DNA of 64,000 bases from Stichopus chloronotus (lineage: Eukaryota; Echinodermata; Holothuroidea; Aspidochirotida; Stichopodidae). The stretch lies in NCBI GenBank assembly GCA_021234535.1, contig CM037841.1:14776825-14840824 (forward strand), written 5' to 3'. The position numbers and the translations under genes are program-made. The notes beneath the pieces were generated by a model, which saw nothing but the letters and a program-made list of their open reading frames with translations, made no database searches and had not been told where the DNA came from. Each line of letters begins with the position of its first letter. The stretch's first letter is position 1. Positions 38,040 through 48,063 of this stretch are shown here, one piece after another.

Positions 38040-38900
38040 TGACACCTTCGCTTGTAAACATAGTATCTCAAGGTTGGTGTGTAGGTAGTCCATTGTAAGT
38101 AGATGATCCCTATTTTTGTTCAGGTAGGTCATCATTTGAGGTTACCAGAAAGTCTTAAAATCATATTAAGGAAGATATCCAGTTGATGATCTCTGCCAAG
38201 TTTTTGGAGGTGAAAGGTGACATGAAGTCTGTAGAGGTCATAATTTGAAAACCTAATAAACATGGTATCTCAATGAGGGAAAGTTGAGTGAACTTCAAAC
38301 CTGGTATGTAGGTTTTCCATTGTAAGTAGATGATCCCTACTTTTTCAGATAGGTCAAAGGTCAGTCAAGGCCACCAGAGGAGAATCTGAATGCCTGAAGG
38401 AAGATATCTCAGTAAATGAAAGTTGCTCCAGAACTTCAAACTATAATCATTGGTAACACTTGATAAGTGGATGGCCTCTGCCACATTTGGGAGAGGTCAA
38501 AGGTCATGTGAGGTCAGTAGAGGTCATAGTCTGAAAACCTTGATATCTCAATAAGGGAAAGATGCTGAAACATCAAACGTGATTTGAATGTTGTCTATTT
38601 TGAGTAGATGGTTGCTAGTGATTTTCATGGAGGTGTCTCATGGTCATTTGAATTCACCAGAGATTAAAGTCAGATAACCTCAGCTGAATGTTGCTTGAAC
38701 TTCATACTGTAAACATTTGTTGCTTAACATTTGTTGCTCTTGATGAGTGGATGATCTATCTGTCATGTTTTGGGGAGGTCAAAGGTCACATGAAGTCAGC
38801 AAAAGTCATACTTTAAAACCATGTAGACATGTAAACCATGTATCTCAAGAAAAGTTTGATTGAAAAAGTTTTGACTGAACCTAAAAATTGGTGTGTTGGT
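38040..38900. repeat. About 190-bp tandem array with AGGTCAAAGGTCA motifs
   Basis: Degenerate units share CATGGTATCTCAA, CTTCAAAC, GTAAGTAGATGATCCCT and AGGTCAAAGGTCA followed by GAGGTCAGTAGAGGTCA. Perfect AGGTCAAAGGTCA occurs at 38351-38363, 38494-38506 and 38776-38788. A TG-repeat leader (38030-38042, and again at 37856-37869) precedes CTTGTAAACATAGTATCTCA, the usual start of this repeat family. It lies about 0.8 kb upstream of the THAP exon. Confidence 0.8.
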
Positions 38901-39641
38901 TGTCCTTTATGTTTCACAAATATTGGCAAGGAGTCACAAAGTCCTTAAGCTTTCTGGTTTAACATTTGAATTTGTATTTGATGTAAATGGGTGGCCTTTC
39001 AATGTTTGGCAATGGCAGTCTTGTAGCACATGTGACAATGTTCTGAGGTGGAATTTTTAAACAATCTTGAAACTATGACTGAATTGAAAACCTTGTACAC
39101 AACTATATTGATAGGTCTTTCAAGTTAATTTCTGTCAGTAGTGTTATGTTATCAATATTCTTCTCATTTACTGTACATCATTTACAGTTAGTTGAAATAC
39201 AATAAATATTATGGTAGATGGTACACTACTGTGTTAGGACTGTGGCACTGTTACAGTTTGACAAGTTTTAATGTGCCTCAGTTTTGATAGCCTTCTCAGT
39301 GCTGATTCAAAGACACTGCCACACAAGCAGAGTGCAGACGTACGCCATAGGTTGTTCATAGACTACGTGTTTGATTTGTCAAAGTATGCATACCATTGCT
39401 TTCTCTCATAGGGACCTAACTCATTCCACATAAAAGTCCACCCAGCATTTGCTAACATGACATGTATGTTGTTTTGCACTTGTACAGTATAAGGTATCAA
39501 GTATGTCATCACATAACACAGTGCCCTGGTCCCATTGATTTCCATAGTGATGAGATTCATCATATTATCATCGAACTGAGTTGCCTCTGCTGTTCCTGTT
39601 ATACCATTGATTCTATGCTCAAAGCATCCATATCATTCAAT

Positions 39642-40681
39642 ATGGTTAGTTGCTTTGCCGCTGGTTGTAACCACACGAATGAGAGCCACCATTGCAAATT
39701 TTATCGGTTTCCGAGTGAAGAGACCCACAAATCGTCATATGCAAAGTGGATAGCTCTGAGCAGGTAAGATATGTAGCAATTATGTGGTAGTAATCTATAT
39801 GGTGGTGTGCTATAGCTAGTCAATCATTGTGTTAATCTATGAGAGTACTGTTAATTCTCAGATGTAAAAAGTTAGAGGAATAAGCGAGGTACTGCACAAT
39901 TTACTGTCCTTCCCAGACTGTAACTAATTGAAAGTAAGGAAATAAACCATGAATAGCTGCATGTGTCTTAAATTACACAACTGTATATGTGCATTAGCGA
40001 CGACATTTTTATAATGATTGTGGCACAAACTTCAAGCATCTTGTAAAGACAACTTCAAAGAATAGTTGGAGAGATAAAAAGAGCATGTTAGGGTGTTGTA
40101 AGATACTGTACCATACATGTATAACATATTTGCTTGCATTCCCAACGCTAGGCTGCCTCACATCTTCTGCTGCATTAATAAAAGTAACATTAAGCATCTA
40201 ATATTCTTTTTTAATTGAAAAACTACTGTTGATCCACATTGTTAGCAAATGAGAAATGGAGTGTGTTTATTAGATACATCTCTTATACACACTCCATCCC
40301 TGTCTTGCTAACATTAGTTTTACAAGTAAAAAGAAATGGATAGAAAGGTCAAGCAGAATTCTCCCAAAGTCATTTCACGGCAATGTGCATCATGAATTAA
40401 TCTTGCACATCAACCATATAGGAGTGAAAAATGAAAGGAAAACAAAGTTCTTGGTCTAAATATACTGTTTTACTGCTGCATTATCATATTTGAATTGTCT
40501 ATTGTTTACTGTCCTCTCTAGATCCGATGAGGCTAGGCCGAAAGTCCATTCCAGACTATGTAGTTGCCATTTTAAGTATGGTTTACACAAGCTGGGAGGA
40601 GAGTACGTAATGCCGACCATCTTCAGGAACAAAAGTGAACGTCTTCCAGAAAGTGAAAACCATCAGAGGAAAAGGTCATAA
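39642..40681 (+). CDS. THAP-type zinc finger protein, two exons (THAP-only form 93 aa)
   Basis: Exon 1 is 39642-39763 (starts MVSCFAAGC, ends at a GTAAGA donor); exon 2 starts at 40522 after a TCTCTAG acceptor and reaches TAA at 40679-40681. Together they give a complete THAP domain of about 80 residues: the C2CH zinc ligands are Cys4 and Cys9 (CFAAGC), then Cys-x2-His in the second exon (CSCHF), with the conserved Trp (KWI), the FYRFP stretch and the terminal VMPTIF corresponding to the AVPTIF box. THAP domains bind DNA in the nucleus and derive from P-element-type transposases. The intron splits the domain at an Arg codon (AG/A). After the domain comes a short basic tail (NHQRKRS) and a stop. 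Either this is a THAP-only protein, or exon 2 splices at 40674 (donor GTCATA, weak) to the exon at 48000. The gene lies downstream of a DR1-rich tandem array and upstream of a large foldback element. Confidence 0.8.
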
Positions 40682-41081
40682 CTTTGTATTTGACTTGAAT
40701 ATATTGTTGCTGAAGAAAGTAGATGCATTTTCCTTTTAATAATATAGTAAGACAAATGATGAGAGTACAGAAGTCAACCACATAGGTTTGAAGACTGCTA
40801 ATCTAGCATTGCAAAACTTGGTCATGAAAGCAATTAGTGCGGGAGCTAGCGAAGATTTAATTCACATTTCAAGTACAAAAGGTTTGATTTCATAAATGGA
40901 AGGGGTTGGTGTGGGAACATTTAAATAGACATTCTTAAGTTTTGAAAGTGGTGCATCTGGGGATGGGGAAGGATTGAATGATCCCCCAAAATATGTTTAA
41001 ATTACATCTTTGAGTACATCCAAGAAAATAGTGCAGTCTGATCAATTTAATGCTACTGTTTACAGATTTGATGCACGAAAT

Positions 41082-42760
41082 GGTGCAAAAGGCACTTAAC
41101 AACATCCACAATGGGCATGGTTTTCACATTTAAATCACATATTGAGTACATCGATGAAACTTTGCTTGTACATTCTCTGTATGCCCCCGATAACAGATCA
41201 GCAATTGTTAAGTATTGAATTTGGTGCAAAAGGCATTTAAGAACACCCAAAGAGTCCGTTGTTTTTGGCACATATTGAGTACATTAATGAAACTTTGCAA
41301 GTACATTCTTTGCATGCCCCTGATAACAGATCAGCAATTCTCAAGTGCTCAAATTGGTGCAAAAGGCTCTTAAAAACACCCAAATTAGAGCACTGTTGTG
41401 GTACATTTAAAGCACATATTAATCAGATCAATGAAACTTTACAAGTACATTCTTTGCATGCCCCTAATAACAGATCAGCAATTATTAAGTGTTGAATTTT
41501 GTTCAAAAGGCACTGAAGAACACCCTGAAAGAGGGCACTGTTTTTGACACATTTAAAGCACATATTGAGTACATTGATGGAAAGTTGCAGATACATTCCT
41601 TAGATGCCCCTGATAACAGATCAGCCAGCCTAAAATGTTCAAATAGATGCAAAAGGCACCTACAGCAAGATGTTCTATTTGAAAAAAAATAAATAAGTTA
41701 AAAAATATTTAGCCTTGTTGCTAATTTTTTATCATTTTCTTCCATTCGATACCAATCTAGAAAATAACATACAGGCCACGTTTCTTTCAGGAGGAATTTC
41801 ATTAAAGGGGCTCATTGAGTTGATATCAGTAAAGATTGCGGTGATTTTGAAGTATACAAACACATGACAATACTCACAATTAGCATAATTAATCAAGTTT
41901 CACATCCAATAGTGTATGAAAACTCTCAATTTTTTTCGAATTTTTGACCGTTACTTGCTCTGAATGTGTGCATGTGAATGTACTCATGTGAAAATGTCTG
42001 GTCACAAAGTTTCAAAAACCAAATTTAATCGTTGGTTACTCACTCATTAGTGTTCCAACGTATGTAAAACTTTGGGATCCTTTTAGTTTGACTGTTTGTC
42101 ATTAGTATGTGAAGGAAACTTGACCGGTTTAGAAAAAATGAGTGAATTTCACAAAACAGTTCAATGAGCCTCTTTAAGTAAAGTGATAATTTTATTTTTT
42201 GGAGGGGTAAAAAGTTATTGGAACCAGGCCCTTTGGTAAATGTGTAACGCTTCTTTGGGAATACCCACAATGAAACACCCTTGTATACATATTTCATTTG
42301 GAAATTAGGCTGTAATTGGACAAATAGTCCATGGTACAGTAATTTGTGTAGCTTTGTACAACAATTAGAATTATAGCCAGTCTTTCAGTGTTCGTTTGAA
42401 AACACAGAAATAACGTCACATACTGTTTTAAGAACACCCAACAGAGGACGCTGTTTTTGGCACATTTAAAGCGCATATTGAGTATGTAGATGAAACGTCA
42501 CAGATACACTCCTTACATGCCCCTTTTAATAGATCAGCATTTCGTAAGTGTTCAATTGTGCAAAAGGCACTTAAGAGCTCCACCAAGGAGGGTGCTGTTT
42601 TTTGCATATTTAAAGCACATATGGAGTACATCAATGAAACTTCACAGATACATTCTTAACATGCCCCTGATAATAGATCAGCATTTCTTAATTGTTCAGA
42701 TTAGTGTGAAATGCACCCAAGAGAGTCCCCAAATGGCGGTAATTTTGGCACATTTAAAGA
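41082..42760. repeat. About 140-bp tandem repeats, left arm
   Basis: The anchor GGTGCAAAAGG (or one-base variants) recurs at 41082, 41223, 41356, 41501 and 41647, spacings of 141, 133, 145 and 146. Each unit then carries a run resembling CACATTTAAAGCACATATTG, a GATGAAACTTTGCA segment, and CATGCCCCTGATAACAGATC. A second cluster of the same units lies at about 42430-42760 after a 0.7-kb interruption containing a MITE and unique sequence. Related inverted units occupy 46740-47590. Confidence 0.85.
41806..42173. mobile_element. TTAA-flanked MITE, copy 2 (inverted)
   Basis: The same family as 36575-36943 in the opposite orientation: begins AGGGGCTCATTGAGTTG, ends TTCAATGAGCCTCT, and is flanked by TTAA at 41802-41805 and 42174-42177. 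It lies in the left arm of the foldback structure. The right arm carries the unoccupied site, with a single TTAA at 47301-47304 in the equivalent sequence. Confidence 0.87.
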
Positions 42761-43689
42761 ACATACAGAGGCAGAATAAAGGCCATTTAAAGGCATTCCA
42801 AAGACAGAGGTAGAGCACCGCCATAAAAATGTTTTTAGGGCCACCAAATCCCCAAGAAAGGGCAGGTCATTATTTACTCTTTTAAACATGCAAAGTTCTC
42901 TCATCTTTTACCATATCTAAAAACAGATTAAAAAAAGAGGCTTGTTTGCCCTTTTGAAGCTGAGAAAGCATAAGTAAATGTTGCACCAACTACAATGAAC
43001 GTAGCCATTTAAAAACCCGATCACTTCCTAGAGAAACAGGAACATATTCAAAGTTTGTGCTCAACATCTCTGACAAACCTGTCTGATATAGAGATTGCTC
43101 TGGTTAAGGAGCTGACATTTATTGCTGGGCGAGTAAACGGAAAGGTGGTGAAATTCTCAACGCCTATTGAATGCCTGTAGAGAAAGATGAGAATTTGTTT
43201 CATCATGCACGATTTAAAGCAAACATGCTACAGTTGATTCCGGCCTCATCCATGTACTGGTAATTTCTGTGGTAACTGAGTGATGGAAAGAAGACAGACA
43301 ATGCAGTGTGCAGTGGACAAGAAGAAAGCAAAACATGCATGTGTTTTCTGCTTGAACAATATGAAATTAACAAACGCAACATCACACTGTATGCAACTCG
43401 GTTCAGCCATATGATATCTCCCCTCAAGGAATGTATTCAACTTAAACTAGCTTATGAGAAAACAAAACTATCTCTAGACCTTTAACAAGTCCAAATTTTT
43501 TTCTGTCTATGCAACCTTTCTGAGCGTCAAAGCACAGGTGGAAACAAATTGGAATCTGCAGCTGGTTTGACTATCTTTTCAGCTGCATGTGTTTCAACTA
43601 CTTCTGACTTCTCAATAGATATCTTCTTTTGCTGATTTAGAGTCAGTAACTTCTTCAACATTACTTTCAGTGCCTTTTTCAAAGTTCAG

Positions 43690-45285
43690 CTACTCATCAT
43701 ATGGAGATTCCACCTGCTCTTCACTTACAGAGAAACGAGAATGCATTTGTTCAATGTACTTCTGCACTTCACTTCCATCAGATAGTAACACTAAATACAA
43801 TTTGTCACTGATGACATCCAGTACTTTCCCTGGGATCCACATTGAACCCCTCAGGAAATTGTGAACAAGTTCTTCCTCCCCTTTCTCAAAACTCCTGTCC
43901 TTAGCGTGCACATCATGGAATGCTTTCTGTTCCTGCCTAGCCTGAACCCTCTCATTAGTGTTAGGATAAACCAAACTAAGTGGAACCTGAAGTTTTCTTT
44001 GAAACTTAAGGTTTGATGGAATAATCCCTGTGTGGTATTTGTAGAGTTTCTGTAATTAAACAAAATTCTTGATAATCTTGTCTCCAGTGAACCATCGTAC
44101 ATTTTTGTAATGCCAGTTGTTCACAGTTTGCACTGCCCTCTCTGTCTGACCATTTGATGCTTGTTTGAAGGGTGCTGTTGTGATGTGTCTGGTGGAGTTC
44201 CTTTTGGTGAACTCTTTAAGTTGCACTAGTGAAAGCAGCCCCATTATCTGATACAATTGTTACTGGAAGACCAAAACAAGCAAACATTTGACGCAGTTAC
44301 CTTTTACGCAGTTTCTCAATTGTTGCTTCAGATGTTATGCTGTTCATGATTTCCACTTCGAGCCACTTGGTGTACGCATCTATAACAATCAACAACATTT
44401 TTCCCAAGAACAGTCTGGAAAAGTCAATTTGTAAGGGGAACCATGCCTTATCTGGCCATTCCCACATTTTCAGTGGTGTTTCTGCTGGCATACAACCAGT
44501 CATCTGACTGTTGTGGCAGGATTGTACACATTGTTGGATATCCTTATACAAACTTGGCCACCTTGTATCACATCCACTAATTCCTTCATTACAGAAATGT
44601 CAGGGTGGTCGTCATGTAGCTCCTTTAGAATTTTGGTCCTACCTTGTGGTGGCGCTACAATCCTCGAACCCCGCAAGATGCAACCATTTTGAACACTTTA
44701 TTTGGTTTGTTGCCTCTGGAATACTTTTAACTCATCTTGTAAAGCATCGTCTGAAATGTCAGATGGTTCATAAAAGTTACCAGTTCCAATGCAATGTTTG
44801 ACATGAGACAAAACAGTCTTGATTCGTCCTTGTTTTAATATCCCGGGCACTCATTGGGGGTTGATCTTGATGAATACATTCCATTAGAAAAATTGCTATT
44901 ACTTTGTCCTGTGTTGGACTTACGTCATTAGCACTTATTTTCCTCCCTAGGTACACCACCCCTGGAACCTCAAATACACATTTTTCCCACTTCAATTTGA
45001 GTCCATGGTTACTCAGTCTTTCCATAACTGATGCCAGGTTACTTAGATGCTTCTTCTTGTTGCCCCTGTTACCAGGATGTCATACAAGAACGCAACTGTG
45101 TGGAGTACCTTTCAGCAAATTCTCTGTCTACTGTGGGAAGATGCCTGGGGCAGACTTAATTCCAAAGGATCTGTATCGTACTTGAAAAGACCTTTATGGG
45201 TGTTAATTGTAGTGCAAACCTTGGAAAGTGTCCAACTGCTTACCCCCAATTTTCATTTTCGAGTGTTGTAGATGTACACAATATT
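43690..45285 (-). mobile_element. Ty3/gypsy-type pol fragment (RT and integrase), internally deleted
   Basis: Read on the - strand from 45285 downward: RT (INTHKGLFKY, then FGIKSAPGIFPQ, then GLKLKWEKCVFEVPGVVYLG and ISANDVSPTQDKV); a linker (PPMSARDIKT); the integrase H2C2 zinc module (RTKILKELHDDHP, WPSLYKDIQQCVQSCHNSQ); the DDE core (LIVIDAYTKWLEV, SDNGAAFTS near 44245, then APFKQASNGQTERAVQTV); and the C-terminal GPY/F-like module (SMWIPGKVLDVISDKLYLVLLSDG). Several stops and frameshifts break it; the YxDDI catalytic box is shifted out of frame at about 45085. The sequence passes directly from the RT after DKV to the pre-integrase linker, so the RT thumb and the whole RNase H domain are missing. 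No LTRs flank it. It sits in the centre of the foldback structure 40840-47786. Confidence 0.9.
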
Positions 45286-45494
45286 TGCCTTTAGACGTGC
45301 CACAGAAACTTGAAGGTAGAATTTAAGTTCCATGTGCAGAAGTTAGAAAAATTGGTTTTGCACTTTTGCTTTAAGCGGAAGTGCAAAGTGGATGTCAGGT
45401 GGTATGCATTAAATATTCAGACACAAAAGGCGATTGCCGCGGCCTTTCTGATTAGCTATGTGTAGTACCTCAGTTTTCCGCTTTTCAAAATGTC

Positions 45495-45738
45495 AAATTC
45501 CGTTTTCCACTTCTCACATTCTGTGTTTTTCTGTTTTCAACTTTCCCGTTTCAAACAAAAATGGCAGTTGCAAGTTACTACATGTGAGAATTAGCCTGCA
45601 CGTGTACAAAAGCACAAAATTCTGTTTTCCACTTCTCACATTCTGTGTTTTTCCGTTTTCAACTTTCCCATTTCAAACATAAATGGCAATTGCAAGTTAC
45701 TACTGTACATGTGAGAATTACCCTGCACATGTACAAAA
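45495..45738. repeat. Two-copy tandem duplication, period about 122 bp
   Basis: TTCTCACATTCTGTGTTTTT occurs at 45511 and 45633, each followed by CAACTTTCCC, TTTCAAACA, AATGGCA-TTGCAAGTTACTAC and GTACAAAAGCAC. Nearly identical copies suggest a recent duplication. Confidence 0.85.
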
Positions 45739-45754
45739 GCACACGGACATATAG

Positions 45755-46520
45755 AAATCCATATACACAGTGTAGTGTGAGGATGAAAACCACTTCAGTG
45801 TAACGAAGGTTTGATCAAAAGAAATCATATTGCTTCAAAACTTAAATGCTTCACAAAATGTTTAATATTTCTTGAAAGCCAAACTTAATTACATGCATAT
45901 TTTAAGTTAAAATGTACAGAAAGGTCTCGTTTGAAAAAATACAAAAGATCGCTCAAAGCCTCCCGAAAAGTTACAATAATTATATCATAACATAGCTAGA
46001 TGATGTATAGGGAATAGCCTAAGCACCTTGGAGATTACGTACATATTTCATCGCCTGTCAAAGAACAGCCGACCATTTGTAAGTTAAGAATTCACATTAC
46101 TTAATAAACAGAACAGTCAAATGCATTCTACAGTTTTTTCAATCCCAGAGGTTTAAAATATTGAGATTTAAGATTGAATATGTGGAAAGACTGCTTGGTT
46201 GAGGTAACAGTAGCATTAACGTTAGTAACTTACCCTCCTTGAGTTTTCGAGAGCTAGGTAAACTGTAGTCAGTGCTAGCTCTCATGGGTAATGCTCAGTT
46301 GATTCAATCAGGTGTTTTGGTCAGCTGCAGCTGGTCTGCTGGGGTGGAATTCCATGTTACGCTTGCAAAGTGTTACAATAGTTTCTTTGATGTATGGATT
46401 TTAAAGTTTATACAGGAAACTTAAAACTGTAAACCATGTACATTTCATTAATTTTACTTTTTTCTGCCAAATATTTTGGAAAGTTTATTTGAAATTGGTA
46501 ACTTCTGTGAATTTCTGTCG
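45755..46520. repeat. About 760-bp dispersed repeat, copy B (inverted)
   Basis: Reverse-complement copy of 34440-35205. It lies inside the foldback structure, between the gypsy remnant and the right arm. The copy begins just past a 122-bp tandem duplication. Confidence 0.75.
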
Positions 46521-46689
46521 TTCAATTTCCTTTTTTCCCCCACATTCCTAGACGTGCATGTACCCGCATTGGAACGATAGAAAAGGTGCTAGGTTGTGTA
46601 AATAAATTATATGGGCTCTTTGTGACGGCGGAAAAGTTGAGAGTGTGATTTAATGGGGATTATGCAGTAGTTTGTAGTCTACCTGTACA

Positions 46690-47590
46690 TTTCAATATTT
46701 CTGTGAAATGTGGAAAAAAGCACCATTTTCAGGTCTTCTTAAGTGCATTTTGCAGTGCTCAGAAAGCTTAAGAAATGCTGATCTGTTGCTGATGTTGATC
46801 ATGAGCATACAAGCAATTTACTTGTAAAGGGTCATCGATGTACTCAATACTGTATGTGCTTTCAATGTGCAAAAATAGCACCCTCTTTGGTGGAGCTCCT
46901 AAGTACCTTTTGCACCAATTGAAGACTTAGGAAATGCTGATCTAGGGCATGTAGGGAATATACCTGGGAAGTTACATCATCCTACACAATATGTGCTTTA
47001 AATGTGCTAAAAATGTTCCCTTTTTGGGTGTTCTTTAAGCAGTAAGTGCTGTTATTTGTGCATTTTCAAAAGTGCACTGAAAGACTGGCTATACTTCTTA
47101 TAGTTGTACAAAGCTATACAAGTTACAGTACCATGGTCTATTTGTCCAATTATGGCCTAATTTCCAAATGAAATGTGTTTACTGTACATAGGTGTTTCAT
47201 TCGCAAAGAAGTGCCACACATTTACCAAAGGGCCTGGTTTTACTAACTTTTTAGCCAAAAAAATAAACCACTCTTCTTTGTACTGTAGTTGTCACTCTAT
47301 TTAAGAAATTCCTCCTGAAAGAAACGTGGCCTATATGTTATTTTCCAGATTGGTATGGAATGGAAGAAAACGATAGAAAATTAATGACAAGGCTATTTGT
47401 ATCTATTCTTTTTAAACAGCACATCCTGCTCGGGTGTCTTTTACACCAATTTGAAGACCAATTAGCAGGGATGTGCAGAGAATGTACATGCAAAGTTTCA
47501 TCAACGTACTCACAGTATGAATTAAATGTGAAAACCACGCCCATTGAGGGCATTCTTAAGTGCCTTTTGCACCATTTCGTGCACTTAAGA
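46690..47590. repeat. About 140-bp tandem repeats, right arm (inverted)
   Basis: Reverse-complement copies of the left-arm units: CACCTTTTGCAC-type anchors and GATCTGTT/GGGGCATG-type segments recur around 46790, 46930 and 47500-47590. Between two clusters lies the counterpart of left-arm unique sequence (47050-47400), including the AGGAATT...CCAGGCCCTTTGG landmarks. Copies are more diverged than those in the left arm. Confidence 0.75.
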
Positions 47591-47999
47591 ACATCACTTC
47601 TGTAATCAGTAGCATTAAGTTGACCAGACTGTACCATTTTTCTTGGATGTTACTCAAAGATGTAATTTAAACATATTTTGGGGGGTCATTCAACCCACCC
47701 CCAGTGTTCCCACACCATCTTCTTTCCATTCATGCAATCAAACCTTTTGTACTCAGGATCTGAATTAAATCTTCGCTAGCTCGCAGACTAAATGTTTTTG
47801 ACAACAAATATATCGGTTTGTTCACGATATCTTTGGTTGTTGATCCGCCTGGGAGATTTAATCGTAAGCACTTCCAATCTCTCTCCCTCTTTTTTAATTT
47901 TGACCAGGCCATCTTTCTTTGAAATATTAAAGCCTGACAGTTCTCATGACAAATCTTTACCATGTTGGTAATTCAATATCTTTCTCTTTCTCTCTACAG

Positions 48000-48063
48000 G
48001 AGAAGCAATGATGATAGGGCAAACTTAAGTCATAAACAGATGAAAACATCTAAAGTTGCTGGA
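48000..48063 (+). CDS. Putative 64-bp internal or first coding exon linking to CDK2AP exons
   Basis: A strong polypyrimidine tract and acceptor (TTTCTCTTTCTCTCTACAG) end at 47999, and a good donor (GTATGT) begins at 48064. Two of the three frames contain stops; the open one reads RSNDDRANLSHKQMKTSKVAG after a single leading base. It therefore accepts a phase-2 intron, which is what THAP exon 2 would supply if cut at 40674, and leaves in phase 0, which is the frame open through 51201-51402. An in-frame ATG (MKTSKVAG) also allows it to be the first coding exon of the CDK2AP gene, adding 11 residues before the ATG at 51210. The exon is basic and resembles no domain I know. It lies about 210 bases outside the right arm of the foldback element. 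Its existence is inferred from splice signals alone. Confidence 0.4.

Larger units (their letters stand above)
40840..47786. mobile_element. 6.9-kb foldback structure with tandem-repeat arms
   Basis: The left arm (40845 to about 42760) and the right arm (about 46690 to 47785) are inverted copies. Shared landmarks include GAGCTAGCGAAGATTTAATT at the outer ends, CCCCCCAAAATATGTTTAAA, the GGTGCAAAAGGCACTTAA tandem units, CGTTTCTTTCAGGAGGAATT, and CCAGGCCCTTTGGTAAATGTG. The left arm is longer mainly because it contains a 368-bp MITE. The centre holds the gypsy pol fragment, a 122-bp duplication (45495-45738) and a copy of a 760-bp dispersed repeat. Arms made of internal tandem repeats are the hallmark of foldback elements (Drosophila FB; sea urchin TU). 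No convincing target duplication was seen at the outer ends, so independent inverted insertions remain possible. The structure fills nearly all of the interval between the THAP exon 2 and the exon at 48000. Confidence 0.6.

Noticed and set aside
44511..45271. + strand open frames of 74-96 codons
   Set aside because: They are antisense shadows of the gypsy integrase and RT sequence on the - strand.
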